A DNA stretch of 64,000 nt from Gottfriedia acidiceleris (GTDB lineage Bacteria; Bacillota; Bacilli; Bacillales; Bacillaceae_G): assembly GCF_002128425.1 (NCBI RefSeq), contig NZ_NESS01000013.1, forward strand, positions 49,967-113,966. The letters are read 5' to 3'. Every line of letters starts with the position of its first letter. The stretch's first letter is position 1. A program made the position numbers and the translations under genes. The notes under the pieces are model-generated. The model was not told the DNA's origin, made no database searches, and saw nothing but the letters and a program-made list of their open reading frames with translations. Positions 46,481 to 55,853 of this stretch are shown in pieces.

Positions 46481-47142
46481 TAAAGCGATTAATTAAAACG
46501 AAGTATTTTTTTTATGTATTAGGAATTTTAATATTAACACTAGGTATTTCAATCAATATACAATCTAACCTTGGAACTTCACCATTTGATGCACTTTTAG
46601 TAGGGTTATCCAAAAATGTGGGTCTGACTGTAGGAAGTTGGGAAATAATCGTTGCTTTATTACTATTATGTATAAATTCTTTATTAAAAAGAAAAAGACC
46701 AGAATTTTTAGGTTTAGTAACTGCCTTTATAACGGGTATTGGCATTGATATGTGGCTGTTTTTATTACACAATTTCATAACACCTGAATTTTGGTACAGC
46801 AAAATAGCTTTTTATAGTATCGGATTAATTATTTCAGGTGTAGGAACTGCAACCTACTTACACACAAATTTTGCACCGATTCCAGTTGATCGGTTAACAT
46901 TAATCCTACAAGAATTAACTAGAACAAATATCTTTTTTTCGAAAACAGTCATTTATCTTATTTTCTTAATAGCTGCATTAATTTCAAGTGGACCAATCGG
47001 CATTGGAACGATACTAACCGTTTGTTTTGGTGGGTTAATCCTTAATTATTTTATGCCAATTACAAAAAAATTTTTAAACCAAGTATTATCTGACTCTAGT
47101 ACATCTTCCAACTTCGAAAAAGAGAAAAATCTTTCTATATAG
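46477..47142 (+). CDS. YczE/YyaS-type integral membrane protein
   Basis: 221 residues, five helices; GISINIQSNLGTSPFDALLVGLS and GTATYLHTNFAPIPVDRLTLIL are typical of the YczE/YyaS family. Start overlaps the acetyltransferase stop, so the two are coupled. Function unknown. Confidence 0.8.
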   Translation: MIKRLIKTKYFFYVLGILILTLGISINIQSNLGTSPFDALLVGLSKNVGLTVGSWEIIVALLLLCINSLLKRKRPEFLGLVTAFITGIGIDMWLFLLHNFITPEFWYSKIAFYSIGLIISGVGTATYLHTNFAPIPVDRLTLILQELTRTNIFFSKTVIYLIFLIAALISSGPIGIGTILTVCFGGLILNYFMPITKKFLNQVLSDSSTSSNFEKEKNLSI

Positions 47143-47211
47143 AATGCACTAGATTACTTTTACTCATAAATCTACTTTCTTCGGAAACACTATCCTTGGA
47201 GGTGAATGCAC

Positions 47212-47346
47212 ATGAGTAAGAAATCATCTGGAAGAGGACAAAAAGCTCCAAGTGTTAATCCACAAGGATACGGAAAAGACGTTGAATTTTCAACTGAGCC
47301 TCAAAGTGAACTACAGAATTTAGCAAAAAAGTCTAACAAAAAATAA
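47212..47346 (+). CDS. sspL: Small acid-soluble spore protein, SspL-like
   Basis: 44 residues, from an ATG with GGAGGTG seven bases upstream. The sequence SKKSSGRGQKAPSVNPQGYG and then DVEFSTEPQSELQNLAKKSN matches the SspL minor-SASP family. Such proteins are made in the forespore. Too short for routine ORF calling; ends before a good terminator. Confidence 0.8.
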   Translation: MSKKSSGRGQKAPSVNPQGYGKDVEFSTEPQSELQNLAKKSNKK

Positions 47347-47388
47347 TCTTTGCTATAGTTTAATCTTTTATAAAAAATAACCAGAATA

Positions 47389-47420
47389 ACCCTTTATCCG
47401 GGTTTTCTGGTTGTTTTTTT
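47389..47420 (+). terminator. Terminator after the SspL-like gene
   Basis: AACCAGAA and ACCC pair with GGGT and TTCTGGTT, followed by GTTTTTTT. Confidence 0.85.
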
Positions 47421-48291
47421 ATGATGGTTTTGTACCAATTACGATTGTAGAGTCCAATTCATTATTGTGAATTAACCTGGCTATTAGTCCATATTGATTA
47501 AAAATTTCTACTGTTTGAGGTGCCTGAATTTTGCTTGTTTCTACTAATAAATGGCCGCCTGAAGCTAACCAAAAAGACGCATTTTCTGCCACTCTTCGGT
47601 GAATGTCATTTCCATCATTACCACCGTCAAGTGCCACTTTTGGTTCATAAAGACGTGCCTCCTGAGGGAGCGACTTTATTGCCTCAGTTGGAACATATGG
47701 TGAGTTCGCCACTATAATATCAACATTCCCAAGTAATTGAGGTGGCAGTGGATTATAAAGATCACCTTCATATACAAGACCACCTAGTTTAGAAACATTG
47801 CACTTAGCACACTGAACTGCAGTAGGATCAATATCGACAGCATACAACGTAACCAACCCAACAGCCATGGAAATCGCTACACCCACTGCTCCAGAACCAC
47901 AACAAAGATCAATCACTTTGACACCAGGTACTGATAATTCAATAGCCTTTTGAGCAAGAAACTCTGTCCGACGGCGAGGAACGAAGACACCTGGTACTAC
48001 TGCAATCCTATTGCCATAAAACTCCGCCCAACCTAGAATATATTCAATGGGTGAGCCAGCTGCTCGCAGATTTACCATGGTTAAAAGTTCTTCTAAAGTA
48101 TCAGCTTCAGAAATAAGAAGCTGAGCCTCTTCTTCTGCAAAAACGCAACCGGCGTTCCGAAGTTGCTCGATTATACTATTTTTAATTTGTACACTACTAT
48201 ATATTTCATTTTGATTTACTATAAGTACCACCCAATCTTTAAAAAGGTTATTATTGGGAGTTCGGTAAAAATTGGTAAATACCTTCTTCAA
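47419..48291 (-). CDS. Putative protein N5-glutamine methyltransferase (PrmC/HemK-like)
   Basis: About 290 residues. The SAM motif VIDLCCGSGAVGVAISMA (about 145) and the catalytic loop ANSPYVPTEAI stand where PrmC has NPPY; LPQEARLYEPKVALDGGNDGNDIHRRVA fits the uncharacterised PrmC-like subfamily. The TTG at 48291 has no good site and a downstream GTG or ATT may be used. G+C looks clearly higher than in neighbours, suggesting transfer. Confidence 0.75.
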   Translation of the reverse strand: MKKVFTNFYRTPNNNLFKDWVVLIVNQNEIYSSVQIKNSIIEQLRNAGCVFAEEEAQLLISEADTLEELLTMVNLRAAGSPIEYILGWAEFYGNRIAVVPGVFVPRRRTEFLAQKAIELSVPGVKVIDLCCGSGAVGVAISMAVGLVTLYAVDIDPTAVQCAKCNVSKLGGLVYEGDLYNPLPPQLLGNVDIIVANSPYVPTEAIKSLPQEARLYEPKVALDGGNDGNDIHRRVAENASFWLASGGHLLVETSKIQAPQTVEIFNQYGLIARLIHNNELDSTIVIGTKPS

Positions 48292-48581
48292 ACTTCATGC
48301 CAGTAGTTTGAGAAGGTTACTATTCTTTTCAGCCTTCATTTAGGCCCTTGTTAAACTCTGTAATTTATCGACGATCGTTCACCATTACTTAATTATTATT
48401 TATCATATTAACTTCTTAATGTTGTACTTTTAAAGATTGTCACTTTGGACCGGTTATATATTGAACAATTTTTCTAAGATTAAAAGAGTCCTTCATAACT
48501 TTATAAAAGAATTTACTTTAACGTATTTTCTATAGATTTTATGTAAAAATATAGTAAGAAAAAAAGTTAAAGGTGAAGGTA

Positions 48582-49295
48582 ATGATTGGAACTTTTGAAG
48601 TCATAATTCGAACTTTTTCAGCGTTTGTTTTACTTATTTGTATTACCCACTTACTTGGAAAACAAACAATATCAAAAATGACTTACCATGATTATATTAC
48701 TTCAATTACATTAGGATCTATTGCAGGTAATTTGACGTTTAATACTTCTATACATTTTAGTAACTATATTACTGCATTAACAATCTTCAGTACGTTTTTA
48801 TTTCTTGCTACTTTAGTTTCATTAAAAAATAAAAAAGCTAGAGCGTTATTCAATGGACAGCCTACTGTTGTCATACAAGATGGGAAAATACTAGAAAAAA
48901 ACATAGAAAAACTAAAAGTTACAATGGATTCATTCAATCAAGCACTAAGAAGAAGAGATGTTTTTGATATAGAAGAAGTAGAATTCGCTATTTTTGAACC
49001 TGACGGACATTTATCTATATTAAAGAAGCCCTCGTATCGTTTTGTAACTAGAAAAGATTTGGGGATTTCTAGTCCTTCCCAATCAGATTTCCCTATTGAA
49101 ATCATTATGGATGGTCAAATTATAGATAAAAACATCACTCAAAACCACCTAACAAAGGATTGGATCGTTACTGAAATTGAACGGCGAGGTTTAAAATTAG
49201 CTGATGTTTCATATTGTGTTCGAGGAACAAATGGTCAACTGTATTTTGATTTATATAAAGATCAAATTAAATCGCCTGTTGATATGGAGGAATGA
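48582..49295 (+). CDS. DUF421 (YetF-like) membrane protein
   Basis: 237 residues from the ATG at 48582 with AAGGTG upstream (a GTG at 48573 overlaps that site). Three N-terminal helices precede a cytoplasmic DUF421 domain with RRRDVFDIEEVEFAIFEPDG. YetF-type proteins in Bacillus are associated with spore or envelope physiology; the role is unknown. Confidence 0.82.
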   Translation: MIGTFEVIIRTFSAFVLLICITHLLGKQTISKMTYHDYITSITLGSIAGNLTFNTSIHFSNYITALTIFSTFLFLATLVSLKNKKARALFNGQPTVVIQDGKILEKNIEKLKVTMDSFNQALRRRDVFDIEEVEFAIFEPDGHLSILKKPSYRFVTRKDLGISSPSQSDFPIEIIMDGQIIDKNITQNHLTKDWIVTEIERRGLKLADVSYCVRGTNGQLYFDLYKDQIKSPVDMEE

Positions 49296-49304
49296 ACAAA
49301 AAAT

Positions 49305-49335
49305 CGGTAACCTCATTAGAGGTTACCGCTTTTTC
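49305..49335 (+). terminator. Terminator after the DUF421 gene
   Basis: 10-bp stem CGGTAACCTC/GAGGTTACCG with a four-base loop, then CTTTTTC. Confidence 0.88.
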
Positions 49336-49484
49336 AATATCCCAAGAGCTTCTAAAACGGTATCCAATGTTTTGCCCCAATATGGTGAATTATCAATCGT
49401 TTATCAGTCGTACACATTCCTTAAATTGACTATGAATATGTTTTACAATTTTACAAACAATATTCCACAGGAGGTGGAATATTA

Positions 49485-50945
49485 TTGAAAACGGAACCAA
49501 CCATTCCATTACTGAAAGATATTAATAGTAATTTAGAAAAATTAAAAGATGAGTTTTCAAATGTTTTTGATTTTAAAACAAGAAAGATTACTTTCAATGA
49601 TAGACCACTGTGTATTGCTTTTATTGATACAATCTCAAATAAAGAAATTATTAACGAAAAAATTATTAAAGTACTTTTAAATATAAAACATGGAAATATT
49701 ATGACGGATCTTCCAGTTTCAACTATTTCTACAACTAATTGTTTTAATGAAATTAACGATTCTCTTATTAATGGAAAAACAATTTTGTTAGAGGATGGAT
49801 CAAAGGAAGCCTATATAATTGATACTGTTTTATTTGAAGTAAGATCGACTAGTGAACCAGTAAATGAAAGAGTAGTTGCAGGTGCTCATGATGGTTTTGT
49901 TGAGAGTTTAAGTAAAAACATCAATTTTCTAAGAAACAGAATAAGAAGTACTCACTTTAAAATAGAAGTTTTGGAAGTTGGTGATCCTGTTACAAATGTT
50001 GGAATTTTATATTTAGATAATATAGTAAATAAAGATATTCTACAAAATGTTAAAAACCGTATTAACTCAATTGAACTTGAAAATAATTTAACAACAGGTA
50101 AATTGGAAGAATTTATCGAGGATAGTTCGTTATCTCCTTTCCCACAATTATTAGAAACAGAGCGTCCAGATCGCGTTATATCTAATTTGTTCGACGGAAA
50201 AATTGGCGTAATAGTTGAAGGCAGTCCAACAGTCTCAATTATGCCAGCTACTTTTTTTATGTTTTTCCAAACGCCTGATGACTATAATGGAAGAGTTTTA
50301 ATTGGAACTTTTTTAAGGATTATTAGGCTATTTAGTTTTTTTCTTTGTATAACTTTACCTGCAGTATACATATCAATTGTTTCTTTTGGGTATGAAATTC
50401 TCCCATATGAATTAGTTACAACTATTCAAAACAGTATCGAATTCGTACCCTTTTCACCATTTGTCGAAGCGATCATTATGCAATTGATATTGGAATTATT
50501 AAGAGAAGCAGCCGTTCGATTACCAAGCCCAATTGCTCAAACGATCGGCATCGTTGGAGGACTCGTTATCGGAACAGCTATTGTAGAGGCTAACTTAGTT
50601 TCAAATACCATGACAGTCGTACTCGCAATTACAGCAGTTGCGTCATTTGTTGTTCCTGTTCATGAAATGAGTTTTTCACTTCGATTATTAAGCTTTCCAA
50701 TGATTATTTTGGCATCACTATACGGATTTGTAGGGATTATATTCGGTTTAACGCTTATCTTTATTCATATGGTTAAACTTGAATCTTTTGGTTCTCCATA
50801 CTTTTCACCTCTTGCTCCAATTCGTATAAAAGATTTAAAGGACGCTATAATTAGAATACCAAATTGGAAAATGAAGACCAGGCCAACAAATGCACTTCCT
50901 ATTGATACGATTCAATCCAAAAATATGAAAGGGTGGAAAAAATGA
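49485..50945 (+). CDS. gerKA: Spore germinant receptor subunit A (GerKA/GerAA type)
   Basis: 486 residues from a TTG start with AGGAGGTGG upstream. The large N-terminal soluble domain (1-270) has the LFDGKIGVIVEGSPTVSIMPATF boundary, followed by four or five helices with LLREAAVRLPSPIAQTIGIVGGLVIG. It forms a receptor with the overlapping B and C genes in the spore inner membrane. Confidence 0.9.
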   Translation: MKTEPTIPLLKDINSNLEKLKDEFSNVFDFKTRKITFNDRPLCIAFIDTISNKEIINEKIIKVLLNIKHGNIMTDLPVSTISTTNCFNEINDSLINGKTILLEDGSKEAYIIDTVLFEVRSTSEPVNERVVAGAHDGFVESLSKNINFLRNRIRSTHFKIEVLEVGDPVTNVGILYLDNIVNKDILQNVKNRINSIELENNLTTGKLEEFIEDSSLSPFPQLLETERPDRVISNLFDGKIGVIVEGSPTVSIMPATFFMFFQTPDDYNGRVLIGTFLRIIRLFSFFLCITLPAVYISIVSFGYEILPYELVTTIQNSIEFVPFSPFVEAIIMQLILELLREAAVRLPSPIAQTIGIVGGLVIGTAIVEANLVSNTMTVVLAITAVASFVVPVHEMSFSLRLLSFPMIILASLYGFVGIIFGLTLIFIHMVKLESFGSPYFSPLAPIRIKDLKDAIIRIPNWKMKTRPTNALPIDTIQSKNMKGWKK

Positions 50946-52054
50946 TAATTAGGCAAAATGAGACTATTTCATCCTTTCAATTATTTTTTTATTTGGTAAT
51001 CGCCCAATTAAATGTAGCTATATTAACGTTACCAATGCATTTATATAAAGAAAGTAGTCATGATGGATGGATTTCCTTATTATTTTCTTGTCTGTATTCA
51101 GTTTGTACTATATTTCTCTATTCATTTTTACTTAAGCGGTTTCCGAATTTAACAATTTTTGAAATTTGTACGTTATTTTTTGGAAAGTGGATTGGTGGAG
51201 TATTGAAAATTAGTTATATTTTATATTTTATTTATATTGCCTATTTAATTAATCAATTTTATCTATTTATTTTTAGTAAATGGGTTTTTCCAAACTCACC
51301 ATCATGGGGTATTTTACTACTCTTATTCATAATTGGGATTTATTTAGGGAAAGAAAATATTCGGACTACGACTCGATTTTTCCAATTATCATTTTGGACA
51401 TTTTTAATCATTTTCATTTTTAGTATAGAAGCATTTCAACAAGTGGAATGGAAGTTTTTGCTACCGGTAGTTCAAGTTAACTTTGTCCATATATTTAAAG
51501 GAAGTTATAAGTCCTATATCTTCTTACATGGTTTTGAGTGCCTATTAGTTCTCTACCCTTTTATCCAAGGTTCTCATAGAAAAACGATAAAAAGTACTAT
51601 TTTTTCTATTTTATTTATTACCATGATTAATCTATTTACTGTCGTTTTATGTTTCATATTTTTTAGTAAAAAGGAAATGCAGTTAATACCAGAACCGACA
51701 ATATATTTATTTAAAACCTTAACTTTTTTTAAAGAACTAGAACGTCTAGATTTACTATTTCTTTCAGTTTGGTTTGTCATAATTGCCTCATCCTATGTGT
51801 CTTATTTAAACCTAGCTAATGTCGGTATTTCAAATTTAATAAGAAAAAAAAGAAATAATACATTTTCTACTCTGACAATTTGCTTTCTTATCTTTTTAGT
51901 TGGTAATTTAGTACCTTCTTCAACTGGATTTATAGATATTCTGATAAAAACTTTATCAATTTCGAGTTTTATTTTTATACTTTTGATTCCAGCGTTAATC
52001 TTATGTATATCCCTACTCTTTAAGATTAAAAGTAAGGAAGTTAAATTGTCATGA
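50942..52054 (+). CDS. gerKB: Spore germinant receptor subunit B (GerKB type)
   Basis: 370 residues from the ATG at 50942, which overlaps the subunit A stop (ATGA) and has GGGTGG five bases upstream. Ten helices of the APC-superfamily spore permease fold, starting ISSFQLFFYLVIAQLNVAILTLP. It is thought to bind the germinant. Confidence 0.9.
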   Translation: MIIRQNETISSFQLFFYLVIAQLNVAILTLPMHLYKESSHDGWISLLFSCLYSVCTIFLYSFLLKRFPNLTIFEICTLFFGKWIGGVLKISYILYFIYIAYLINQFYLFIFSKWVFPNSPSWGILLLLFIIGIYLGKENIRTTTRFFQLSFWTFLIIFIFSIEAFQQVEWKFLLPVVQVNFVHIFKGSYKSYIFLHGFECLLVLYPFIQGSHRKTIKSTIFSILFITMINLFTVVLCFIFFSKKEMQLIPEPTIYLFKTLTFFKELERLDLLFLSVWFVIIASSYVSYLNLANVGISNLIRKKRNNTFSTLTICFLIFLVGNLVPSSTGFIDILIKTLSISSFIFILLIPALILCISLLFKIKSKEVKLS

Positions 52055-53145
52055 AAAAATATCATTTCATTACTTATTTATTAATTTTTTTTCTAACAGG
52101 CTGCTGGGATCAACACTCATTGAAGGACTCTGCACTAGTATTAAGTATTGCATTTGACCAAATTCCCAAAGACAATATTAAAGCAACGGCAAGTGTCAGA
52201 ACCAATATTTCAAAAGGTGACCAAACCGAGGCCACTAATTATATTATTAATGATCAAGGTGCAACTGTAAGAGATGTACGCAACAATATTGATTACCAAA
52301 TTCCTGGTAGTTTTTCTGCCAACAAATTACTAGTGATGCTTTTAGGTGAAAAACTGGCAAAAAATAATTTGTATCCTTATTTTGATAATTTTTTCCGATT
52401 TATTCGAAGCCCTCTAACTTCACGAGTAGCAATTGTAAAAGGCCAGGCCTCTAGTATTATTGAAATGAAAACTTACAAGGATATTTTTATCAGTGAGTCA
52501 CTTTCAGAAATGCTTGAAGCTGCTGAAAATATTTCTGTTATTCCAAAAGAGACACAAGAAACTATTTACAAAAAAATGGATGATCCAGGCAGTGATTTAG
52601 TCCTACCTTATTTAGAAAAAACAAATGATGAAACTATTAAAATTAAAGGTGTAGCACTTTTAGAAAACAATCAATTTACTGGAAAAGTCTTAAATAATAA
52701 ACAGTCAAAATTATTGTTATTACTTCAAGACAAAAAAAGTAATACGATGAGTTTGTCTGAACCATTAGGGAACAATAATGAAGTTATCTCTTTTAAAGTA
52801 AAAAGTATAAAAAGAAACATACAAATCAAAAACGAAGAACGACCTAAGGTAAGAATCGATTTAAAAATTAAGATTGATTTAACTGAATATACAGGTGAAA
52901 ATTTAGCTAGTAATAAAAAGAAAAAGGAAATAGAAAATAAAATTGCTGAAAATATCAAAAAGGAGCTAAATGAAGTATTTAACATACTTCAAGATGCGAA
53001 TTGTGATGCATTAGGAATTGGCAGATATTTAATGGCCTATCATCCCGATATATGGAAGAAATTAAATTGGGAAAAGGACTATTCAAAAGTTCAATGTGAG
53101 GTCAACACAAAGGTATTTATGTATACAAGTGGGATTATTTTATGA
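52051..53145 (+). CDS. gerKC: Spore germinant receptor lipoprotein subunit C (GerKC type)
   Basis: 364 residues; signal peptide with lipobox FLTGCWDQ, where the Cys is followed by WD as usual in GerC proteins. The C-terminal domain carries the GerAC fold (NCDALGIGRYLMAYHPDIWKKLNW). ATGA overlap with subunit B. Confidence 0.9.
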   Translation: MKKYHFITYLLIFFLTGCWDQHSLKDSALVLSIAFDQIPKDNIKATASVRTNISKGDQTEATNYIINDQGATVRDVRNNIDYQIPGSFSANKLLVMLLGEKLAKNNLYPYFDNFFRFIRSPLTSRVAIVKGQASSIIEMKTYKDIFISESLSEMLEAAENISVIPKETQETIYKKMDDPGSDLVLPYLEKTNDETIKIKGVALLENNQFTGKVLNNKQSKLLLLLQDKKSNTMSLSEPLGNNNEVISFKVKSIKRNIQIKNEERPKVRIDLKIKIDLTEYTGENLASNKKKKEIENKIAENIKKELNEVFNILQDANCDALGIGRYLMAYHPDIWKKLNWEKDYSKVQCEVNTKVFMYTSGIIL

Positions 53146-53192
53146 TCGTTAAAACAAAAAAGAAAAGTTTAGCAATCATATATTTACATTAT

Positions 53193-53232
53193 AAAACCCC
53201 AAAAAGCCCTCTATCGGGCTTTTTGGGGTTTT
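53193..53232 (+). terminator. Terminator of the germination operon
   Basis: 17-bp perfect stem AAAACCCCAAAAAGCCC with 53216-53232, T-rich exit. Confidence 0.93.
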
Positions 53233-53356
53233 ACTTGCGTCTAATCGTACTTCATTTTTAGTCTATTGCCCAGCACGTTAATTTGTGACAGTTTACAAAA
53301 AGTGATTAGCTTTATTTTAACTTTCCTATTGATAGGTTAACAAATAGTTTACTTAA

Positions 53357-53392
53357 TAAAAAATGACCGACGAATTGTCGATCATTTTTTTC
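53357..53392. terminator. Second terminator-like hairpin
   Basis: AAAAATGACCGAC/GTCGATCATTTTTTT stem downstream of the germination operon terminator; no gene lies between the two, so it may be a fallback terminator. A further GAAAAACCA/TGGTTTTTC hairpin at 53473-53496 follows putP on the minus strand. The 53233-53560 gap otherwise shows no gene. Confidence 0.6.
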
Positions 53393-53560
53393 GGCTAATT
53401 ATGCTGGCAATCTTACGTGAATTCTTATTCTATTCCATTTAAATCATTTTAAGAATTGGATTCTAAAAAACAGAAAAACCAACAAGCTGGTTTTTCAGTT
53501 TTCCATTACCTATGAATTTACCACTGTACTAACAAGTTTATCTATATAATAAAATTTTTT

Positions 53561-55036
53561 TTATGCTAGTCTTTTTTCCATTTCTTTAAATTGTTCTTCT
53601 ATTTTTTGATTTTGATTTGAAGTTATTAAACTAACAATAATAACCGCTACTAAACTTAAAATAAAACCTGGTACCATTTCATATAAATTAATCGTTTGTT
53701 TAATAACATCTACACTTATCCAAATAATAACCGTTAAAGCTCCTACAATCATACCCGCAAGCGCTCCCCAACGAGTCATTCGTTTCCAGAATAAACTTAA
53801 TAAAATTGCTGGTCCAAATGCAGCTCCGAAGCCTGCCCAAGCATTACCTACAAGGTTTAGAATCGTATCATTTGGTTTTAATGACAATAGAAGCGATACA
53901 AGTGCAACGATTAAAACCGCTAATCGCCCAACTCGTACAAGCTCTTTCTCCGTAATGTCTTTTTTACCAAAAATACGATATAAATCTTCAGTTAATGCAC
54001 TTGATGTTACTAAAAGCTGTGAAGAAATCGTACTCATAATAGCTGCTAAAATTGCAGATAACAAGAAGCCTGTAATTAAGGGATGAAATAAAGTATTTGC
54101 GAAAAAGATAAAGATTGTTTCAGGATCTTTTAACGTTAAATTATTAATAGATATATAAGCGATTCCTACAAGTCCTGTAAGTGTCGCACCTACAATTGTA
54201 AAAAGCATCCAACTCATTCCAATTCGTCGAGCTGGTTTTAATTCTTTGACAGTCGATATAGCCATAAAGCGTACAATAATATGTGGTTGTCCAAAATAAC
54301 CTAATCCCCAAGCAAGTAATGAAACAATTCCAACGAAAGAAGTCCCAGTGAAAATATTTAATAACTTTGGATCAATATGTTGAATCTCATCAAACACAGG
54401 CTTTACACCACCTATATTCGTAAAAGCCACCAAAGGAACCATTATAAGTGCGATAAACATAATTAAACCTTGAACAAAATCTGTTAAACTAACAGCCAAG
54501 AAGCCCCCAAATAAAGTATAAGCTATTACAACTCCTGCCGTTACAAATAACCCAATTTTATAGTCGATACCGAATGCTGATTCAAATAATGTACCACCAG
54601 ATACAAGACCAGCTGAGCAATACAATGTAAAGAAAATAATTATAACAATTGCAGAAGCAATTCTTAATATTCTACTTGTATCTTGGAATCTCTTTTCAAA
54701 GTAATTTGGGATTGTAATGGAATTGTCTGCAATCTCTGTAAAAACTCGTAGTCTTGGAGCTAAAAGTAAATAGTTTAAATATGCACCAACCGTTAGACCA
54801 ATTGCGATCCATACAGAAGAAATCCCAGTCGCATACATTGCTCCTGGTAATCCCATCAGCATCCAGCCACTCATATCAGCTGCACCAGCTGAAAGTGCAG
54901 TAACTGCTGGTCCAAGACCACGGTCTCCTAGCATATACTCAGATAAACTATTAGTAGACTTTTTATAAGCGTAAGCACCAATAGCTAACATAAAAATAAA
55001 ATAAATAGAAATCGATATAAGTACTTGAGTATCCAT
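53561..55036 (-). CDS. putP: Sodium/proline symporter
   Basis: 491 residues from the ATG at 55036 with CGGAGGAA upstream; the extra 25 codons to 55111 lack a site. Solute:sodium symporter with 13 helices: LSAGAADMSGWMLMGLPGA, ALSAGAADMSGW ligand region and YTLFGGFLAVSLTDFVQGLIM are PutP hallmarks, as is SSQLLVTSSALTEDLYR. Imports proline for nutrition or osmoprotection. Monocistronic. Confidence 0.88.
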   Translation of the reverse strand: MDTQVLISISIYFIFMLAIGAYAYKKSTNSLSEYMLGDRGLGPAVTALSAGAADMSGWMLMGLPGAMYATGISSVWIAIGLTVGAYLNYLLLAPRLRVFTEIADNSITIPNYFEKRFQDTSRILRIASAIVIIIFFTLYCSAGLVSGGTLFESAFGIDYKIGLFVTAGVVIAYTLFGGFLAVSLTDFVQGLIMFIALIMVPLVAFTNIGGVKPVFDEIQHIDPKLLNIFTGTSFVGIVSLLAWGLGYFGQPHIIVRFMAISTVKELKPARRIGMSWMLFTIVGATLTGLVGIAYISINNLTLKDPETIFIFFANTLFHPLITGFLLSAILAAIMSTISSQLLVTSSALTEDLYRIFGKKDITEKELVRVGRLAVLIVALVSLLLSLKPNDTILNLVGNAWAGFGAAFGPAILLSLFWKRMTRWGALAGMIVGALTVIIWISVDVIKQTINLYEMVPGFILSLVAVIIVSLITSNQNQKIEEQFKEMEKRLA

Positions 55037-55324
55037 GAAATTCCTCCGTTTAACAATGAAGTAGATAAAACTATTAATTGATAACATTCTCTTTAAGAAA
55101 ATATATCCCAAATTGTGTAGAAATGACTCTTCACTTCTACATAAAATTATTTTATTATAATAACCTGAAAATTACAATTATTATAAAAAAGTAAAATTAT
55201 TTATAAAATTCAGACTGTTTACCGCTAAAAAAAACAGCGATCGTTTTAATGACAAGTGTTAACTGCATTAATCTATTATTCATCCTTTCTTTAATTAATT
55301 TTTTAAAATTACACATTCAAAAAA

Positions 55325-55614
55325 GATGATCGTGTTTTAAGAATTTCAGTTAATCAACCAATTTACGATAAGTTAAGTGAACAAAGACTATCAACCCGAG
55401 GAAAGATATTAAAGTCAGTAAGACCTTCAACCGTTGAATAAGTTTTGCCCAAAGTAAAGAACTCCACGGCTTACGTTATGCACGATACCGAGGAGTTCAC
55501 AAAGTAAAAAGACAAGTTTTGATGACCGCCATCATACAAAACTTAATTAAATGGACCAAACTTCTCTCACTAAAGGAAATAGGTCTTCATTTAATTTACC
55601 AAAAAACAGACTAA
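55325..55614 (+). pseudogene. 3' remnant of an IS1182-family transposase
   Basis: Two frames joined by a one-base deletion near 55438 read ...RPSTVE then FAQSKELHGLRYARYRGVHKVK...AIIQNLIKW. The SKELHGLRYARYRG segment is typical of the IS1182 transposase C-terminus. The N-terminal two thirds are missing. Confidence 0.68.
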
Positions 55615-55631
55615 ATGAACAACAAAAACAA

Positions 55632-55658
55632 AAATGCCACGAAAAATTCGTGGCATTT
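55632..55658. repeat. Hairpin at the end of the IS remnant
   Basis: AAATGCCACGAA/TTCGTGGCATTT, a 12-bp stem 17 bp after the transposase stop; IS1182 elements often end with such a GCCACGAA hairpin. Confidence 0.6.
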
Positions 55659-55687
55659 ATTTGACGAAGTCTTTTTTCAACAGCGTG

Positions 55688-55723
55688 AAGATGACCATTC
55701 TTAATAATAAGAATGGTCATCTT
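55688..55723. repeat. 16-bp perfect inverted repeat
   Basis: AAGATGACCATTCTTA (55688-55703) pairs with 55708-55723 across a four-base loop. No U-tract; possibly a relic of the IS end or a terminator for the remnant. Confidence 0.55.
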
Positions 55724-55853
55724 ATAAACCCGACTCTTAAAAATCTTATAAAAATACTTTCCAAATAAATTTACTTTGAATATAATAGACATTAATTTAA
55801 ATTTCAGTTATAGGATTTGAGCAATTACATAAAATATTCGTAAATTAAGTGAT

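Noticed and set aside
49204..49488. 94-codon frame between DUF421 and gerKA
   Set aside because: It overlaps the DUF421 end in another frame and runs through its terminator.
55547..55792. 81-codon minus-strand frame
   Set aside because: It reads through the antisense of the IS remnant and both hairpins; no ribosome site.
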